Assembly (NCBI RefSeq): GCF_003287285.1
Contig: NZ_QMIG01000018.1
Location: 1-64,000 of the forward strand
Reading direction: 5' to 3'
DNA from: Phytoactinopolyspora halophila
GTDB lineage: Bacteria; Actinomycetota; Actinomycetes; Jiangellales; Jiangellaceae
Length of the DNA: 64,000 nt
Shown here: piece after piece, positions 9,227 through 18,236 of the stretch
Layout of the letters: every line of letters begins with the position of its first letter
Position numbering within the stretch: position 1 is the stretch's first letter
Program-made: the position numbers and the translations under genes
Notes under the pieces: model-generated
Databases searched by the model: none
Seen by the model: only the letters and a program-made list of their open reading frames with translations
What the model was told of the DNA's origin: nothing

Positions 9227-10099
9227 TCAGATCCCCACCGGGTGCCACACCGTCTTGGTCTCCAGGAAGCTGGTGATCCGGCCGAGGCCGGGCTCCGCTG
9301 TCCAGTCGGGTTCCTTGGCGGGCGCCCGGACGACCCGCTTGAGGTTTTCCGTCGCGGCAAGTTCCAGCTGGACGGCGTGTTCGTCGTCGCCGGCGACGCC
9401 GGCCAGATCGATCGCGTTGACGTCCATGTGCGACGCGAGCGTCGGCGCGGTGTCGCCGACGCGGCCGGTGAGGATGTTGGCCACGCCACCGGGCACATCT
9501 GAGGTCGCCAGCACCTCGCCGAGCGCGATGGCGGGCAGCGGCCGTTCGTACGAGGACGTCACCACCGCCGTGTTTCCACCGACGAGTACCGGCGCCAGCA
9601 CCGATACCAAGCCCAGCAACGACGAGCGCTGCGGTGCCAGCACGGCCACGACCCCGGTGGGTTCTGGCACCGAGAAGTCGAAGTAGGGACCGGCTACCGG
9701 GTTGCTCGATCCCACGACCTGGGCGATCTTGTCCGACCATCCGGCATACCAGACCCAGCGGTCGATGGCCTCGTCCACGACCTTCTCGGCCCGCGAGCGG
9801 CCCAGCCCTTCGCTGGATCCGACCTCGTCGACGAACTGGGCGCGGCGGCCCTCCATCATCTCCGCGACGCGGTAGAGCACTTGCCCGCGGTTGTGGGCGG
9901 TGGCCTCGGACCAGCCGGGGAACGCCTTGCGGGCCGCAGCCACGGCGTCGCGCGCGTCTTTTCGCGACGCCCAGGCGGCGTTGGCGAGAAACCGCCCCTT
10001 CGAGTCGGTGACCTGGTACGAGCGTCCCGACTCCGAGCGCGGGAACTTCCCGCCGATGTAGAGCTTGTACGTCTTCTTCACGGCCAGTCTTTCGCTCAC
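9227..10099 (-). CDS. truncated aldehyde dehydrogenase family protein, probably non-catalytic
   Basis: About 290 aa with clear ALDH N-terminal homology (YKLYIGGKFPRSESGRSYQVTDSKG; PTGVVAVLAPQRSSLLGLVSVLAPVLVGGN). It ends where a normal enzyme (about 480 aa) would continue into the catalytic domain. No equivalent of the active-site Cys motif (GQxC) is present. The GTG start overlaps the stop of the full-length aldehyde dehydrogenase by 4 bp, so the pair is translationally coupled. The C-terminus (ITSFLETKTVWHPVGI) is tidy rather than frameshifted, which argues for a maintained short paralogue that may pair with or regulate the full enzyme. That function is inference. Confidence 0.75.
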   Translation of the reverse strand: MSERLAVKKTYKLYIGGKFPRSESGRSYQVTDSKGRFLANAAWASRKDARDAVAAARKAFPGWSEATAHNRGQVLYRVAEMMEGRRAQFVDEVGSSEGLGRSRAEKVVDEAIDRWVWYAGWSDKIAQVVGSSNPVAGPYFDFSVPEPTGVVAVLAPQRSSLLGLVSVLAPVLVGGNTAVVTSSYERPLPAIALGEVLATSDVPGGVANILTGRVGDTAPTLASHMDVNAIDLAGVAGDDEHAVQLELAATENLKRVVRAPAKEPDWTAEPGLGRITSFLETKTVWHPVGI

Positions 10100-11544
10100 G
10101 CTGCCTCGCCCACCTTCAGGTACGCCTCGAGCCCGTGCCGGCCGCCCTCGCGGCCATAGCCGGATTCCTTGTAGCCACCGAACGGCGACGACGGATCGAA
10201 CTTGTTGAACGTGTTCGCCCACACGACGCCTGCCCGTAGCTGCTGCGACATCCACAGGATGCGGGATCCCTTGTCCGTCCACACGCCAGCGGAGAGCCCG
10301 TAGGGCGTGTTGTTCGCCTTCTCGACGGCTTCCGCGGGAGTGCGGAAGGTCAGCACAGACAGCACCGGTCCGAAGATCTCTTCCCGGGCGATGCGGTGGG
10401 CCTGCGATACGCCGGTGAACACGGTCGGCGGGAACCAGAATCCGCGGTCGGGCAGCTCGCACGGCGGAGACCAGCGCTCGGCGCCTTCGGACTCGCCGAC
10501 GTCGGACAGCTCGCGGATACGGGCCAATTGCTCCGCCGAGTTGATGGCGCCGACGTCGGTGTTCTTGTCCAGCGGGTCTCCCACGCGCAGCGTGGTCAGG
10601 CGCCGCTTGAGCCGGGCGAGCACGTCGTCGTACACGGATTCTTGAACGAGCAGCCGCGATCCGGCGCAGCAGACGTGTCCCTGGTTGAAGAATATGCCGC
10701 TGACGATGCCCTCGACGGCCTGATCGAGCGGGGCATCGTCGAAGACGACGTTCGCGGCCTTGCCGCCCAGCTCGAGCGTCGCCTTCTTCGACGTGCCGGC
10801 GACGCTGCGGGCAATTGCCTTGCCGACTTCCGTCGAGCCGGTGAACGCGATCTTGTCGACGTCCGGGTGTTCGACCAGCATCTGGCCGGTGTCGCCGGCA
10901 CCGGTGATGATGTTGACGACGCCAGGTGGCAGCTCGGCCTGCTGGCAGATCTCCGCGAACAGCAGCGCGCTCAACGGAGTCGTCTCGGCCGGCTTGAGGA
11001 CGACGGTGTTGCCGGTGGCCAGTGCCGGAGCGATCTTCCAGGCGAGCATGAGCAGCGGGAAGTTCCAGGGAATGATCTGCCCCGCCACGCCGTAGGGCTG
11101 CGGGTTGGTGCCGAATCCCGCGTAGTTGAGCTTGTCCGCCCAGCCGGCGTAATAGAAGAAATGCGCGGCGACCTGCGGGATGTCGGCGTCACGGGACTCG
11201 CGGATCGGCTTGCCGTTGTCGATCGACTCCAGCACGGCCAGCTCGCGGGAACGTTCCTGGATGATGCGCGCGATGCGGAACAGGTACTTGCCCCGGTCCC
11301 GGCCGGAGAGCGAGGACCACGTCTTCGTGTACGCGGTACGCGCGGCGGACACGGCCGCGTCGACGTCTTCCCGGCCCGCCTCGGCGATCTCGGCGAGCAC
11401 CTCCTCCGTGGCCGGGTTGACCGACTTGAACGACGTCCCCTGGGTGGGATCGACGAAACGGCCGCCGATGAAGAGCCCGTACGAGCTCTTGATATCGACG
11501 ATCGCGCGCGACTCGGGTGCCGGTGCGTATTCGAACTTCGTCAT
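10096..11544 (-). CDS. aldehyde dehydrogenase (NAD-dependent)
   Basis: A full-length ALDH of 482 aa. It has the cofactor-domain motif IPWNFPLLMLAWKIAPALATGN, GSTEVGK, the catalytic glutamate in TLELGGKAANVVFDDA, and the catalytic cysteine in FFNQGHVCCAGSRL. An ORF extends upstream of this point, but the ATG at 11544 (MTKFEYAPAP) lies 61 bp after deoC and fits family N-termini. Its place after deoC suggests oxidation of the acetaldehyde released by deoxyribose-phosphate aldolase. It is followed without a gap by its short paralogue. Confidence 0.92.
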   Translation of the reverse strand: MTKFEYAPAPESRAIVDIKSSYGLFIGGRFVDPTQGTSFKSVNPATEEVLAEIAEAGREDVDAAVSAARTAYTKTWSSLSGRDRGKYLFRIARIIQERSRELAVLESIDNGKPIRESRDADIPQVAAHFFYYAGWADKLNYAGFGTNPQPYGVAGQIIPWNFPLLMLAWKIAPALATGNTVVLKPAETTPLSALLFAEICQQAELPPGVVNIITGAGDTGQMLVEHPDVDKIAFTGSTEVGKAIARSVAGTSKKATLELGGKAANVVFDDAPLDQAVEGIVSGIFFNQGHVCCAGSRLLVQESVYDDVLARLKRRLTTLRVGDPLDKNTDVGAINSAEQLARIRELSDVGESEGAERWSPPCELPDRGFWFPPTVFTGVSQAHRIAREEIFGPVLSVLTFRTPAEAVEKANNTPYGLSAGVWTDKGSRILWMSQQLRAGVVWANTFNKFDPSSPFGGYKESGYGREGGRHGLEAYLKVGEAA

Positions 11545-11605
11545 CGCTCGTCCTCGGCTCGTTTCTGCCTCTCCGCCGGCGGATGGCAGGTGTCGGGTGG
11601 CAGGT

Positions 11606-12577
11606 CTAGTCCAGGGTGAAGTAGTCCGGGCCGGCATAGCGGCCGGTGATCATCTTCTGCCGCTGCATTAGCAGATCGTTGAGCAGGCTCGACGCGCCGA
11701 AGCGGAACCACTCCGGGGCGAGCCAGTCTTCTCCGGCGGTCTCGTTGACCAGCACGAGATAGCGGATCGCGTCCTTCGTGGCCCGGATGCCCCCGGCGGG
11801 TTTGACGCCGATCTGGCGGCCGGTGGTGTCCCGGAAGTCGCGGACGGCTTCGAGCATCACCAGCGTGACCGGGAGCGTGGCTGCCGGGGCAACCTTTCCC
11901 GTACTGGTCTTGATGACATCGGCCCCGGCGAGCATGACCAGCCAGGATGCCCGGCGGACGTTGTCGTAGGTGCTGAGCTCGCCGGTCTCGAGGATCACCT
12001 TCAGGTGTGCGTCCCCGCAGGCTTCCTTGACCGCGGCGATCTCCTCGAAGACCTGGCCGTAGTGGCCGGCCAGGAAAGCACCGCGGTCGATGACCATGTC
12101 AACCTCGTCAGCTCCGTCGGCGACGGCCTCGCGCGTGTCCGCCTGCTTGACCTGGAGGCTCGTGCGCCCCGAGGGGAATCCGGTGGCGACGCTCGCGACC
12201 TTGACCGTGCTGCTGCCCAGGGCGGCCCGGGCGGTGGCGACGAGATCGGGGTAGACGCACACGGCGGCGACCGGTGGAACGGTGGGATCCGACGGGTCCG
12301 GGCGCTGCGCCTTGGAGCACATGGCGCGCACCTTGCCGGGCGTGTCCTGGCCTTCGAGCGTGGTTAGGTCGATCATGGAGATCGCGAGGTCGATGGCGAA
12401 CTGCTTCGCCGTCGTCTTGATCGACCGGGTGGCCAGACCGGCGGCACGTGCCTCCGCGCCCACATGGTCGACGGCGGGCAGGCCGTGCAGGAACTGCCGC
12501 AAGGACGCCTCGGAGGACGTCACGTCTGATAAGCGCACCTCGTCCAGCGTTGTCACATCCCCGAGTCTAGGCGTCAC
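11606..12577 (-). CDS. deoC: deoxyribose-phosphate aldolase
   Basis: Cleaves 2-deoxyribose-5-phosphate to glyceraldehyde-3-phosphate and acetaldehyde through a lysine Schiff base. The 323-aa protein is a long-form DeoC with VCVYPDLVATA, EVDMVIDRGAFLAG, the Schiff-base lysine region DVIKTSTGK, and VKPAGGIRATKDA. Its start may instead be the GTG at 12556 (codon 8), which would trim a non-conserved N-terminus. It lies 26 bp after pmm and ahead of the aldehyde dehydrogenase pair, all on the minus strand and probably one operon. Confidence 0.95.
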   Translation of the reverse strand: MTPRLGDVTTLDEVRLSDVTSSEASLRQFLHGLPAVDHVGAEARAAGLATRSIKTTAKQFAIDLAISMIDLTTLEGQDTPGKVRAMCSKAQRPDPSDPTVPPVAAVCVYPDLVATARAALGSSTVKVASVATGFPSGRTSLQVKQADTREAVADGADEVDMVIDRGAFLAGHYGQVFEEIAAVKEACGDAHLKVILETGELSTYDNVRRASWLVMLAGADVIKTSTGKVAPAATLPVTLVMLEAVRDFRDTTGRQIGVKPAGGIRATKDAIRYLVLVNETAGEDWLAPEWFRFGASSLLNDLLMQRQKMITGRYAGPDYFTLD

Positions 12578-12603
12578 GTGACGGTGGAAACACTCCCCAA
12601 CTG

Positions 12604-14364
12604 TTACAAGCCGAGGGCAGCGCCGATGTCGGTTCTCATCGAAGCGATCCGGGTTCCGGCAACGGAGCGGGCGTGATCCAGATCACCGTCCGACACCGGT
12701 ACGACCGCTTCGAGATAGCACTTCACCTTGGGTTCGGTCCCGCTGGGACGCACGATGACACGCGAGTCGTCGGCGGTGACGTATCGCACGCCATCGGTCG
12801 GGGGCAAGCCATCGACCCCGGTGCTCAGGTCATGGCGCGCGGTCACGGGAGAGCCGGCGAGCTCCGCCGGCGGATTGCGGCGCAACCGGCGCATCGCGTC
12901 GGCGATGTGCTTGGTGTCCTCCACGCGGATCGACAGCGGCTCGGTGGCATGGACCCCGTGGGTACGGGCGAGGTCATCGAGGACATCCCAGAGCGTGCGG
13001 CCCGCGGCCTTCGTTGCGGCGGCGAGATCGGCGAACAGGACGGCGGCGGACAGCCCGTCCTTGTCGCGCACGGATTGCGGATCCACGCAGTATCCGAGCG
13101 CCTCCTCGTAGCCGTAGGTGATGCCGGGCACGCGAGAGATCCACTTGAACCCGGTCAGGGTCTCGACGTGATCGATGCCGTGGGCGGCGGCGATCCTGCC
13201 CAGCAGGCGGGAGGACACGATCGTGTTGACGAACACGCGCTGAGGGTGTTCGCCGTCGGTGCCGGACCGGGCAAGGTGGAAGCCGAGCAGCGCGCCGACC
13301 TCGTCGCCGTGCAGGATCTGCCAGCCCGGGGTGTGCGCGACGGGCACGGCGACGGCGAGGCGGTCAGCGTCGGGATCGTTGGCGAGGATGAGGTCGGCAC
13401 CGACCCGGCTGGCCAGGTCGATGGCGAGATCGAGCGCCCCGGGCTCCTCCGGGTTGGGAAAGGCGACGGTGGGAAAGTCCGGGTCGGGATCGGCCTGTTC
13501 GGGCACCGGATGAACGTCGCCGAAGCCGGCCCGGGCGAGCGCGTCGACGGCCAGCTCACCGCCGACACCGTGCAGCGACGTGAGCACGATACGCAGGTCC
13601 CTGCGGCCGTCCTGGCCCGGTTCGGTGGCGGCGACGCCGACGCCGGGGGTGTCGCCGCCGGTGACGTCGGGCGCGCTGCGAGGGTTCGCCGCCATCCGGG
13701 CCACCGAGGTGACGTAGGCGTCGATCGTCTCCTCGTCGACCGTGTGCCAGCCGTCGGTGGCGCGTCGAACGTGGGTGGTGAAGTGGACGTCGTGGATGTA
13801 CGACGCGATCTCGGCGTCGATGGGAGCGACGATCTGCGAACCGCCGTCGGGCCCGCCCAGGTAGACCTTGTATCCGTTGTCGCGTGGCGGATTGTGGCTG
13901 GCGGTGACCATGACCCCGGCATCGGCGGCGAGGTGGCGGATGGCGAAGGCCAGCGCGGGCGTGGGAAGCTGCCGGGGCATTAGCCACGCCTCGATTCCGG
14001 CGGCCGTGAGGACGGCTGCCGTGTCCAGGGCGAACGTGTGCGAGCCGTGCCGCGCGTCGTAACCGACCACGACCCGGTGCTGCTCGCCCCGGACCGGCTC
14101 GCGCATGGCGTGCAGATAGCTGGCGAGCCCGGACGCGGCGCGGATGACCACCGAGCGGTTCATCCGGTTCGGGCCTGCTCCCAGCACACCTCGCAGGCCG
14201 GCGGTGCCGAACGTGAGGAATCCGGAGAAGCGGTCACCGAGCTCGGCGAACGCGTCGGGCGAGCCGGCCGCGGCGCGGTCGATGAGGGCCTGCAGCTCGG
14301 CCCGGGTGGCGGGATCGGGGTCGTCAACGAGCCAGCTGCGGGCCTGGTCCAGCACGTCGTTCAT
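12604..14364 (-). CDS. pmm: phospho-sugar mutase (phosphomannomutase/phosphopentomutase type)
   Basis: An alpha-D-phosphohexomutase superfamily enzyme of 586 aa. It has GTAGLRGVLGAGPNRMN at the N-terminus, the phosphoserine loop TASHNPPRDNGYKVY, the metal-binding loop NDPDADRLAV, GYEEALGY and a C-terminal VRPSGTEPKVK phosphate-binding loop. Enzymes of this length and context in actinobacteria act on ribose/deoxyribose phosphates as well as hexoses. Position between punA and deoC supports conversion of (deoxy)ribose-1-phosphate to the 5-phosphate. The exact substrate cannot be read from sequence. Confidence 0.92.
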   Translation of the reverse strand: MNDVLDQARSWLVDDPDPATRAELQALIDRAAAGSPDAFAELGDRFSGFLTFGTAGLRGVLGAGPNRMNRSVVIRAASGLASYLHAMREPVRGEQHRVVVGYDARHGSHTFALDTAAVLTAAGIEAWLMPRQLPTPALAFAIRHLAADAGVMVTASHNPPRDNGYKVYLGGPDGGSQIVAPIDAEIASYIHDVHFTTHVRRATDGWHTVDEETIDAYVTSVARMAANPRSAPDVTGGDTPGVGVAATEPGQDGRRDLRIVLTSLHGVGGELAVDALARAGFGDVHPVPEQADPDPDFPTVAFPNPEEPGALDLAIDLASRVGADLILANDPDADRLAVAVPVAHTPGWQILHGDEVGALLGFHLARSGTDGEHPQRVFVNTIVSSRLLGRIAAAHGIDHVETLTGFKWISRVPGITYGYEEALGYCVDPQSVRDKDGLSAAVLFADLAAATKAAGRTLWDVLDDLARTHGVHATEPLSIRVEDTKHIADAMRRLRRNPPAELAGSPVTARHDLSTGVDGLPPTDGVRYVTADDSRVIVRPSGTEPKVKCYLEAVVPVSDGDLDHARSVAGTRIASMRTDIGAALGL

Positions 14365-14402
14365 CGCGGCCGTCCTTCGTCGGATCCTTCTACACGCCCC
14401 TC

Positions 14403-14458
14403 CCGCTGATCATGAACACTAGTGGGGCTATGTAGCCGGATAGTGTTCATGATCATGG
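14403..14458. repeat. TGATCATGAACACTAG palindromic repeat, copy 1
   Basis: Arms CCGCTGATCATGAACACTAG and TAGTGTTCATGATCAtGG surround a GGGGCTATGTAGCC core that itself pairs. The copy is slightly degenerate at its right end. The TGATCATG arm supplies the TGA stop codon of punA at 14453-14455. It lies between punA and pmm, which run in the same direction. Confidence 0.85.
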
Positions 14459-15325
14459 GAGGTGGGGGACGATCTGGGCGAGCAGATTGCTGATGCGCGG
14501 AGCTGCCGCCTCGCCGGCCTCGACCACTTCCGCGTGACTCAGCGGGGTCGGGCTGATCCCGGCGGCCAGATTCGTGACCAGCGAGATGCCGAGGACCTCG
14601 ACGCCTGCCTCGCGAGCCGCGATCGCCTCCAGCGCCGTCGACATACCGATGAGATCGCCGCCGATACGTTTGGCGAACTGGATCTCGGCCGGCGTCTCGT
14701 AGTGCGGCCCGGGGAACTGTACGTAAACCCCCTCGTCGAGGGTGGGATCGACCTGACGAGCGGCGGTGCGCAGGCGTGTCGAGTACAGGTCGGTCAGGTC
14801 GATGAACGTGGCACCCTCGAGTGGTGATGTTGCTGTCAGGTTGATGTGGTCGCTGATCAGGACTGGTGTTCCCGGCGGCCACTCCTCGCGCAGGCCACCG
14901 CAGCCGTTGGTGAGCACCAGCGTCGAGACACCGGCGGCGGCCGCAGTCCGGACGCCGTGCACGACGGCACGCACGCCGCGCCCCTCGTACAGGTGGGTGC
15001 GGGCGCCGAGTACCAGCGCATACCGGGTGGCGCTGCTACCGTCAGGCGGCGCGATCGCGATCGAGCGGATCGTGCCGGCGTGTCCCTCGACGGCCGGAGC
15101 GCGGAACCCGGGAATGTCGGTCGCGGGGATCTCGGCGACGGTCTGGCCGATGAGTTCCGCTGCGGCCTTCCAGCCGGAACCGAGGACGAGCGCGACGTCG
15201 TGCCGTTCGACGCCGGTCAGCTCGGCGATCCGGGCGGCCGCTGCGCGAGCGTCGTCGTGTGGGGACGTCGAGCTCGGGGCCGGCGTGGAGGATGCGGACG
15301 TCGAAGTCGGATTCATATCAGACAC
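14453..15325 (-). CDS. punA: purine nucleoside phosphorylase
   Basis: Phosphorolyses inosine, guanosine and their deoxy forms to the base plus (deoxy)ribose-1-phosphate. Trimeric PNP family: VALVLGSGWKAAAELIG, GHAGTIRSI, HLYEGRG, VLTNGCGGLREEW, VYVQFPGPHYETPAEIQFAKRIGGDLIGMST, and the substrate-binding VTNLAAGIS. The start is uncertain. GTG 15352 lies inside a palindromic repeat, so GTG 15325 or ATG 15316 is more likely; residues before ARAAAARIAELTG are Ser/Thr-rich and unconserved. The stop codon is provided by a palindromic repeat. It precedes pmm-deoC-aldH on the same strand. Confidence 0.93.
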   Translation of the reverse strand: MSDMNPTSTSASSTPAPSSTSPHDDARAAAARIAELTGVERHDVALVLGSGWKAAAELIGQTVAEIPATDIPGFRAPAVEGHAGTIRSIAIAPPDGSSATRYALVLGARTHLYEGRGVRAVVHGVRTAAAAGVSTLVLTNGCGGLREEWPPGTPVLISDHINLTATSPLEGATFIDLTDLYSTRLRTAARQVDPTLDEGVYVQFPGPHYETPAEIQFAKRIGGDLIGMSTALEAIAAREAGVEVLGISLVTNLAAGISPTPLSHAEVVEAGEAAAPRISNLLAQIVPHLP

Positions 15326-15348
15326 GTCGTCGACGCTACCGCTCCTTT

Positions 15349-15406
15349 CCACTGATCATGAACACAACTCGACGACATAGGACGACAAGTGTTCATGATC
15401 AGCGGA
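15349..15406. repeat. TGATCATGAACACTAG palindromic repeat, copy 2
   Basis: CCACTGATCATGAACACAAC and AAGTGTTCATGATCAGCGG flank a TCGACGACATAGGACGAC core. This copy lies in the divergent gap between punA and lpdA. A simple terminator role is therefore unlikely here; it would sit in the promoter or 5' leader of one or both genes. Confidence 0.85.
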
Positions 15407-15430
15407 AGGGGGCGTGGGAGAATTGGGGCC

Positions 15431-16807
15431 GTGACACGCGTAGCGATTCTCGGCGGGGGTCCTGGAGGTTACGAGGCGGCGCTGGTGGCCGCACAACTGG
15501 GTGCCGAGGTGACATTGATCGACCGGGATGGTGTCGGTGGATCAACGGTGCTCACCGACTGCGTGCCGAGCAAGACACTGATCGCGACCGCAGAAGTACT
15601 CACCGAGGTCGCCGAGTCGTCAGAGCTCGGCCTCGATCTGGGCGAGGAGGCCGTTCGGGTCGACCTGGCGAGGGTCAACGCGCGTGTCATGCGGCTGGCA
15701 CGGGCCCAGTCCGCGGACACGGAGGCCGCCGTAGAACGCTCGGGCGTGCGGATCGTGCGTGGCGCCGGACGTCTCGCCCCCGGCGATCGCGTCATCGTCG
15801 ACCTGAACGACGGCGGCACGGAAGAGTTCATCGCCGACGTCGCGCTGCTGGCCACCGGGGCGCGGCCCCGTATCCTCCCCGATGCCCAGCCAGACGGCGA
15901 GCGGATCCTGAGCTGGGAGCAGGTCTACGATCTCGACGAGCTTCCCGAGCGGCTGATCGTCGTCGGTTCCGGCGTCACCGGCGCGGAGTTCGCCAGCGGG
16001 TACAACGCGCTCGGCGCGGACGTCGTGCTCGTTTCCTCGCGGGACCGCGTCCTCCCCAGCGAGGACGCCGATGCCGCTCGCGTGCTGGAGGACGTGTTCG
16101 CCCGGCGCGGGTTGACGGTGCTGTCCAAATCCCGGGCCGAGTCGGTGAAGCGGCAGGGTGACGGCGTGCTCGTCACCCTCTCCGACGGGCGCACGGTCGA
16201 AGGCTCGCACTGCCTCATGGCGGTCGGCTCGGTGCCGAACACGGAGAACCTCGGTCTCGACGAGTGCGGCATCGCGGTGGACTCGCGCGGCTTCGTGACG
16301 GTCGACCGGGTCTCGCGCACGTCGGCCCGTGGCGTCTATGCGGCCGGTGATTGTACCGGTGTGCTCATGCTCGCCTCCGTCGCGGCGATGCAGGGCCGCA
16401 CCGCGATGTGGCATGCGCTGGGCGACGCCGTGCGGCCGCTCGACATGAAGACCGTTGCGGCCAACGTCTTCACCGCCCCGGAGATCGCGACCGTCGGCTG
16501 GAGCCAGGCGGCCATCGACGCCGGCGAGATCGACGCGCGCACCGTCAAGCTGCCGCTGTCCACGAACGCGCGCGCGAAGATGCAGGGCATCTCCGATGGG
16601 TTCGTCAAGCTGTTCTGCCGGACGGGTACTGGAATCGTCGTGGGAGGGGTGGTGGTGTCACCGCGCGCCAGCGAGCTCATCCATCCCATATCGCTGGCAG
16701 TGGAGGGATCGTTGACGGTAGATCAGCTGGCCCGGACGTTCGCGGTGTACCCCTCGCTGTCGGGCTCCCTGGCCGAGGCATCTCGCCGTTTACGGCATCG
16801 CGACTGA
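15431..16807 (+). CDS. lpdA: NAD(P)H-quinone dehydrogenase, LpdA type
   Basis: An FAD flavoprotein of 458 aa in the pyridine nucleotide-disulfide reductase fold. It has GGGPGGYEAALVAAQLG, the second Rossmann motif GSGVTGAEFASGYNALG, YAAGDCTGVLMLASVAAMQGR and the dimerisation domain ending YPSLSGSLAEASRRL. At the redox site it has GGSTVLTDCVPSKT, a single Cys instead of the CxxxxC pair of lipoamide dehydrogenases. That is the hallmark of the mycobacterial LpdA (Rv3303c) quinone reductases. The ORF extends upstream into the palindromic repeat (MFMISG...), which is an artefact; GTG 15431 is the natural start. Confidence 0.92.
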   Translation: MTRVAILGGGPGGYEAALVAAQLGAEVTLIDRDGVGGSTVLTDCVPSKTLIATAEVLTEVAESSELGLDLGEEAVRVDLARVNARVMRLARAQSADTEAAVERSGVRIVRGAGRLAPGDRVIVDLNDGGTEEFIADVALLATGARPRILPDAQPDGERILSWEQVYDLDELPERLIVVGSGVTGAEFASGYNALGADVVLVSSRDRVLPSEDADAARVLEDVFARRGLTVLSKSRAESVKRQGDGVLVTLSDGRTVEGSHCLMAVGSVPNTENLGLDECGIAVDSRGFVTVDRVSRTSARGVYAAGDCTGVLMLASVAAMQGRTAMWHALGDAVRPLDMKTVAANVFTAPEIATVGWSQAAIDAGEIDARTVKLPLSTNARAKMQGISDGFVKLFCRTGTGIVVGGVVVSPRASELIHPISLAVEGSLTVDQLARTFAVYPSLSGSLAEASRRLRHRD

Positions 16808-16872
16808 GCGCATCGTCTCCGCGAAACACACACGGCCAGTGGGCGGTGTGGATGGCGAGCGCCGTCTCGGCG

Positions 16873-18126
16873 TCAGAAGCCTCCGAGGTCGAGGCCACCT
16901 CCGAAGTCACCTCCGGCGTCACCGAAGCCACCACCGAAGTCGCCACCGCCCTCGCCGAAGCCACCACCGAAGCCGCCCGCGTCAGCGCCGGCGCCGTACG
17001 CCATCGGGGCGGCCATGGTGGTACCGAGCATCGTGCCCACCATCATCGCTGGTAGAACGGCGCCGAAGTAACCAGCGGCCCAGGGGCTGTATGCGGATCC
17101 GGCCTCCCAGTAGGGGCGACGCTCGCCGTCGCCAGCGGGCACGAGCCGAACGTCGGGGTCGGTTCCCTGCTTGAGGCGCAGCGCGTCGGCCTGGCACGCG
17201 GGTACGGGCCTGGGGGCGCCGCCTGCGGGTGCCCACTCGACATCCTCGACCGATGGGCCGTGTCTCGGGTCGAAGAAGCACGGGGCCCGCCGTTCCGGCA
17301 GGGCCGTGCCGTTCAACCGGGCCTCGACACAGCCGAGGAGCCAGCGGCCTTCTTCGAGCGCGTGGGTGACCGCCTTGAGGTCATCGGGCTTCTCCGCGCC
17401 GTCGGCGTACATCTTCGCGTTCTCGTAGAGATCGAGCGCGCGCTCGTACTCCCGTCGGGCCTCGACCGGGACGTTCGAGTTCGCCTGGACGTTGAGATCG
17501 AGTTCGGACAGCCGCTCGCCGTAGGCGGTGATGTCCTCGTCGAGTGCCCCGCGCACCTGCCGTAGCTGTGCCATCTCGCGGCTGCGCCGGTTCCGCCGGT
17601 ACAGCAGGTATCCTCCACCGCCGGCGGCGAGCAAGATGCCCAAGGGGAGGAGGCCACCGCCGCCCTCACTCGGCGCCGACGTGCCCGATCCGGCTGCCCC
17701 ACCGTTCTGTCCGGCGTTCTCGGCGGCGTTTTCCAGTCGCGCCGTCATCGTCTCGATGAACGTGAACGTATCGGGGGAGTTGTTGAGGATCTGTGCTGCT
17801 TCGGAACTCAGGGCCGCGTTGTCGAACTCGAAGGTGTACGCGTCACCTCGCACGTTGTTGGGATTCGTCGACGAGTAGAGCACGATGTGGGTGCCCTCCC
17901 CGTGTTCCGTGGCGAGTTGCTGCGCACCCTGTTGGCCCTGGGCTGCCTCGGGAAGCACGGCGAACCAGATTGGCGTGGAGGCGCCTTCGAGGAGCTCGGC
18001 AGCCTCATCTTGTTCATTGTCCAGGAACGGCGCGCCGGCCTCTTCCAGCTCCGCCTCGGCGTCGGGGTGGACGTAGAGGTGCGAATCCCTCAGTGCCTGC
18101 CCTGCTTCGTCCCACGCGTTCGACAT
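16873..18126 (-). CDS. uncharacterised membrane protein with YVxP ectodomain, C-F-x-[ND]-P-x-H-G motif and Gly-rich tail
   Basis: 417 aa from ATG 18126; an in-frame GTG at 18183 would add 19 residues. The N-terminal domain begins ALRDSHLYVHPDAEAEL and has PIWFAVLP. A single membrane segment (LLPLGILLAAGGGGYLLY, about residues 157-175) is followed by a basic stretch. The second domain carries CFFDPRHGP (C283, H289), then VPACQAD, where the last Cys of a possible zinc site is Asp. Another hydrophobic stretch and a GGFGGGFGEGGG-type glycine/aspartate tail end the protein. It is paralogous to the proteins at 18830-21996. I do not recognise a named function; membrane association with an external sensor-like domain is inferred. 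Confidence 0.7.
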   Translation of the reverse strand: MSNAWDEAGQALRDSHLYVHPDAEAELEEAGAPFLDNEQDEAAELLEGASTPIWFAVLPEAAQGQQGAQQLATEHGEGTHIVLYSSTNPNNVRGDAYTFEFDNAALSSEAAQILNNSPDTFTFIETMTARLENAAENAGQNGGAAGSGTSAPSEGGGGLLPLGILLAAGGGGYLLYRRNRRSREMAQLRQVRGALDEDITAYGERLSELDLNVQANSNVPVEARREYERALDLYENAKMYADGAEKPDDLKAVTHALEEGRWLLGCVEARLNGTALPERRAPCFFDPRHGPSVEDVEWAPAGGAPRPVPACQADALRLKQGTDPDVRLVPAGDGERRPYWEAGSAYSPWAAGYFGAVLPAMMVGTMLGTTMAAPMAYGAGADAGGFGGGFGEGGGDFGGGFGDAGGDFGGGLDLGGF

Positions 18127-18236
18127 ACCACCATCATCCAACTTGTGGATGTGGCGTGCCAGACTCTGGTCGATCGGGCTCACCCGCCGGTGTCACCCAC
18201 GCGCTTGGAAGATCAGGCCCAGGTGCGTTCACCAGC

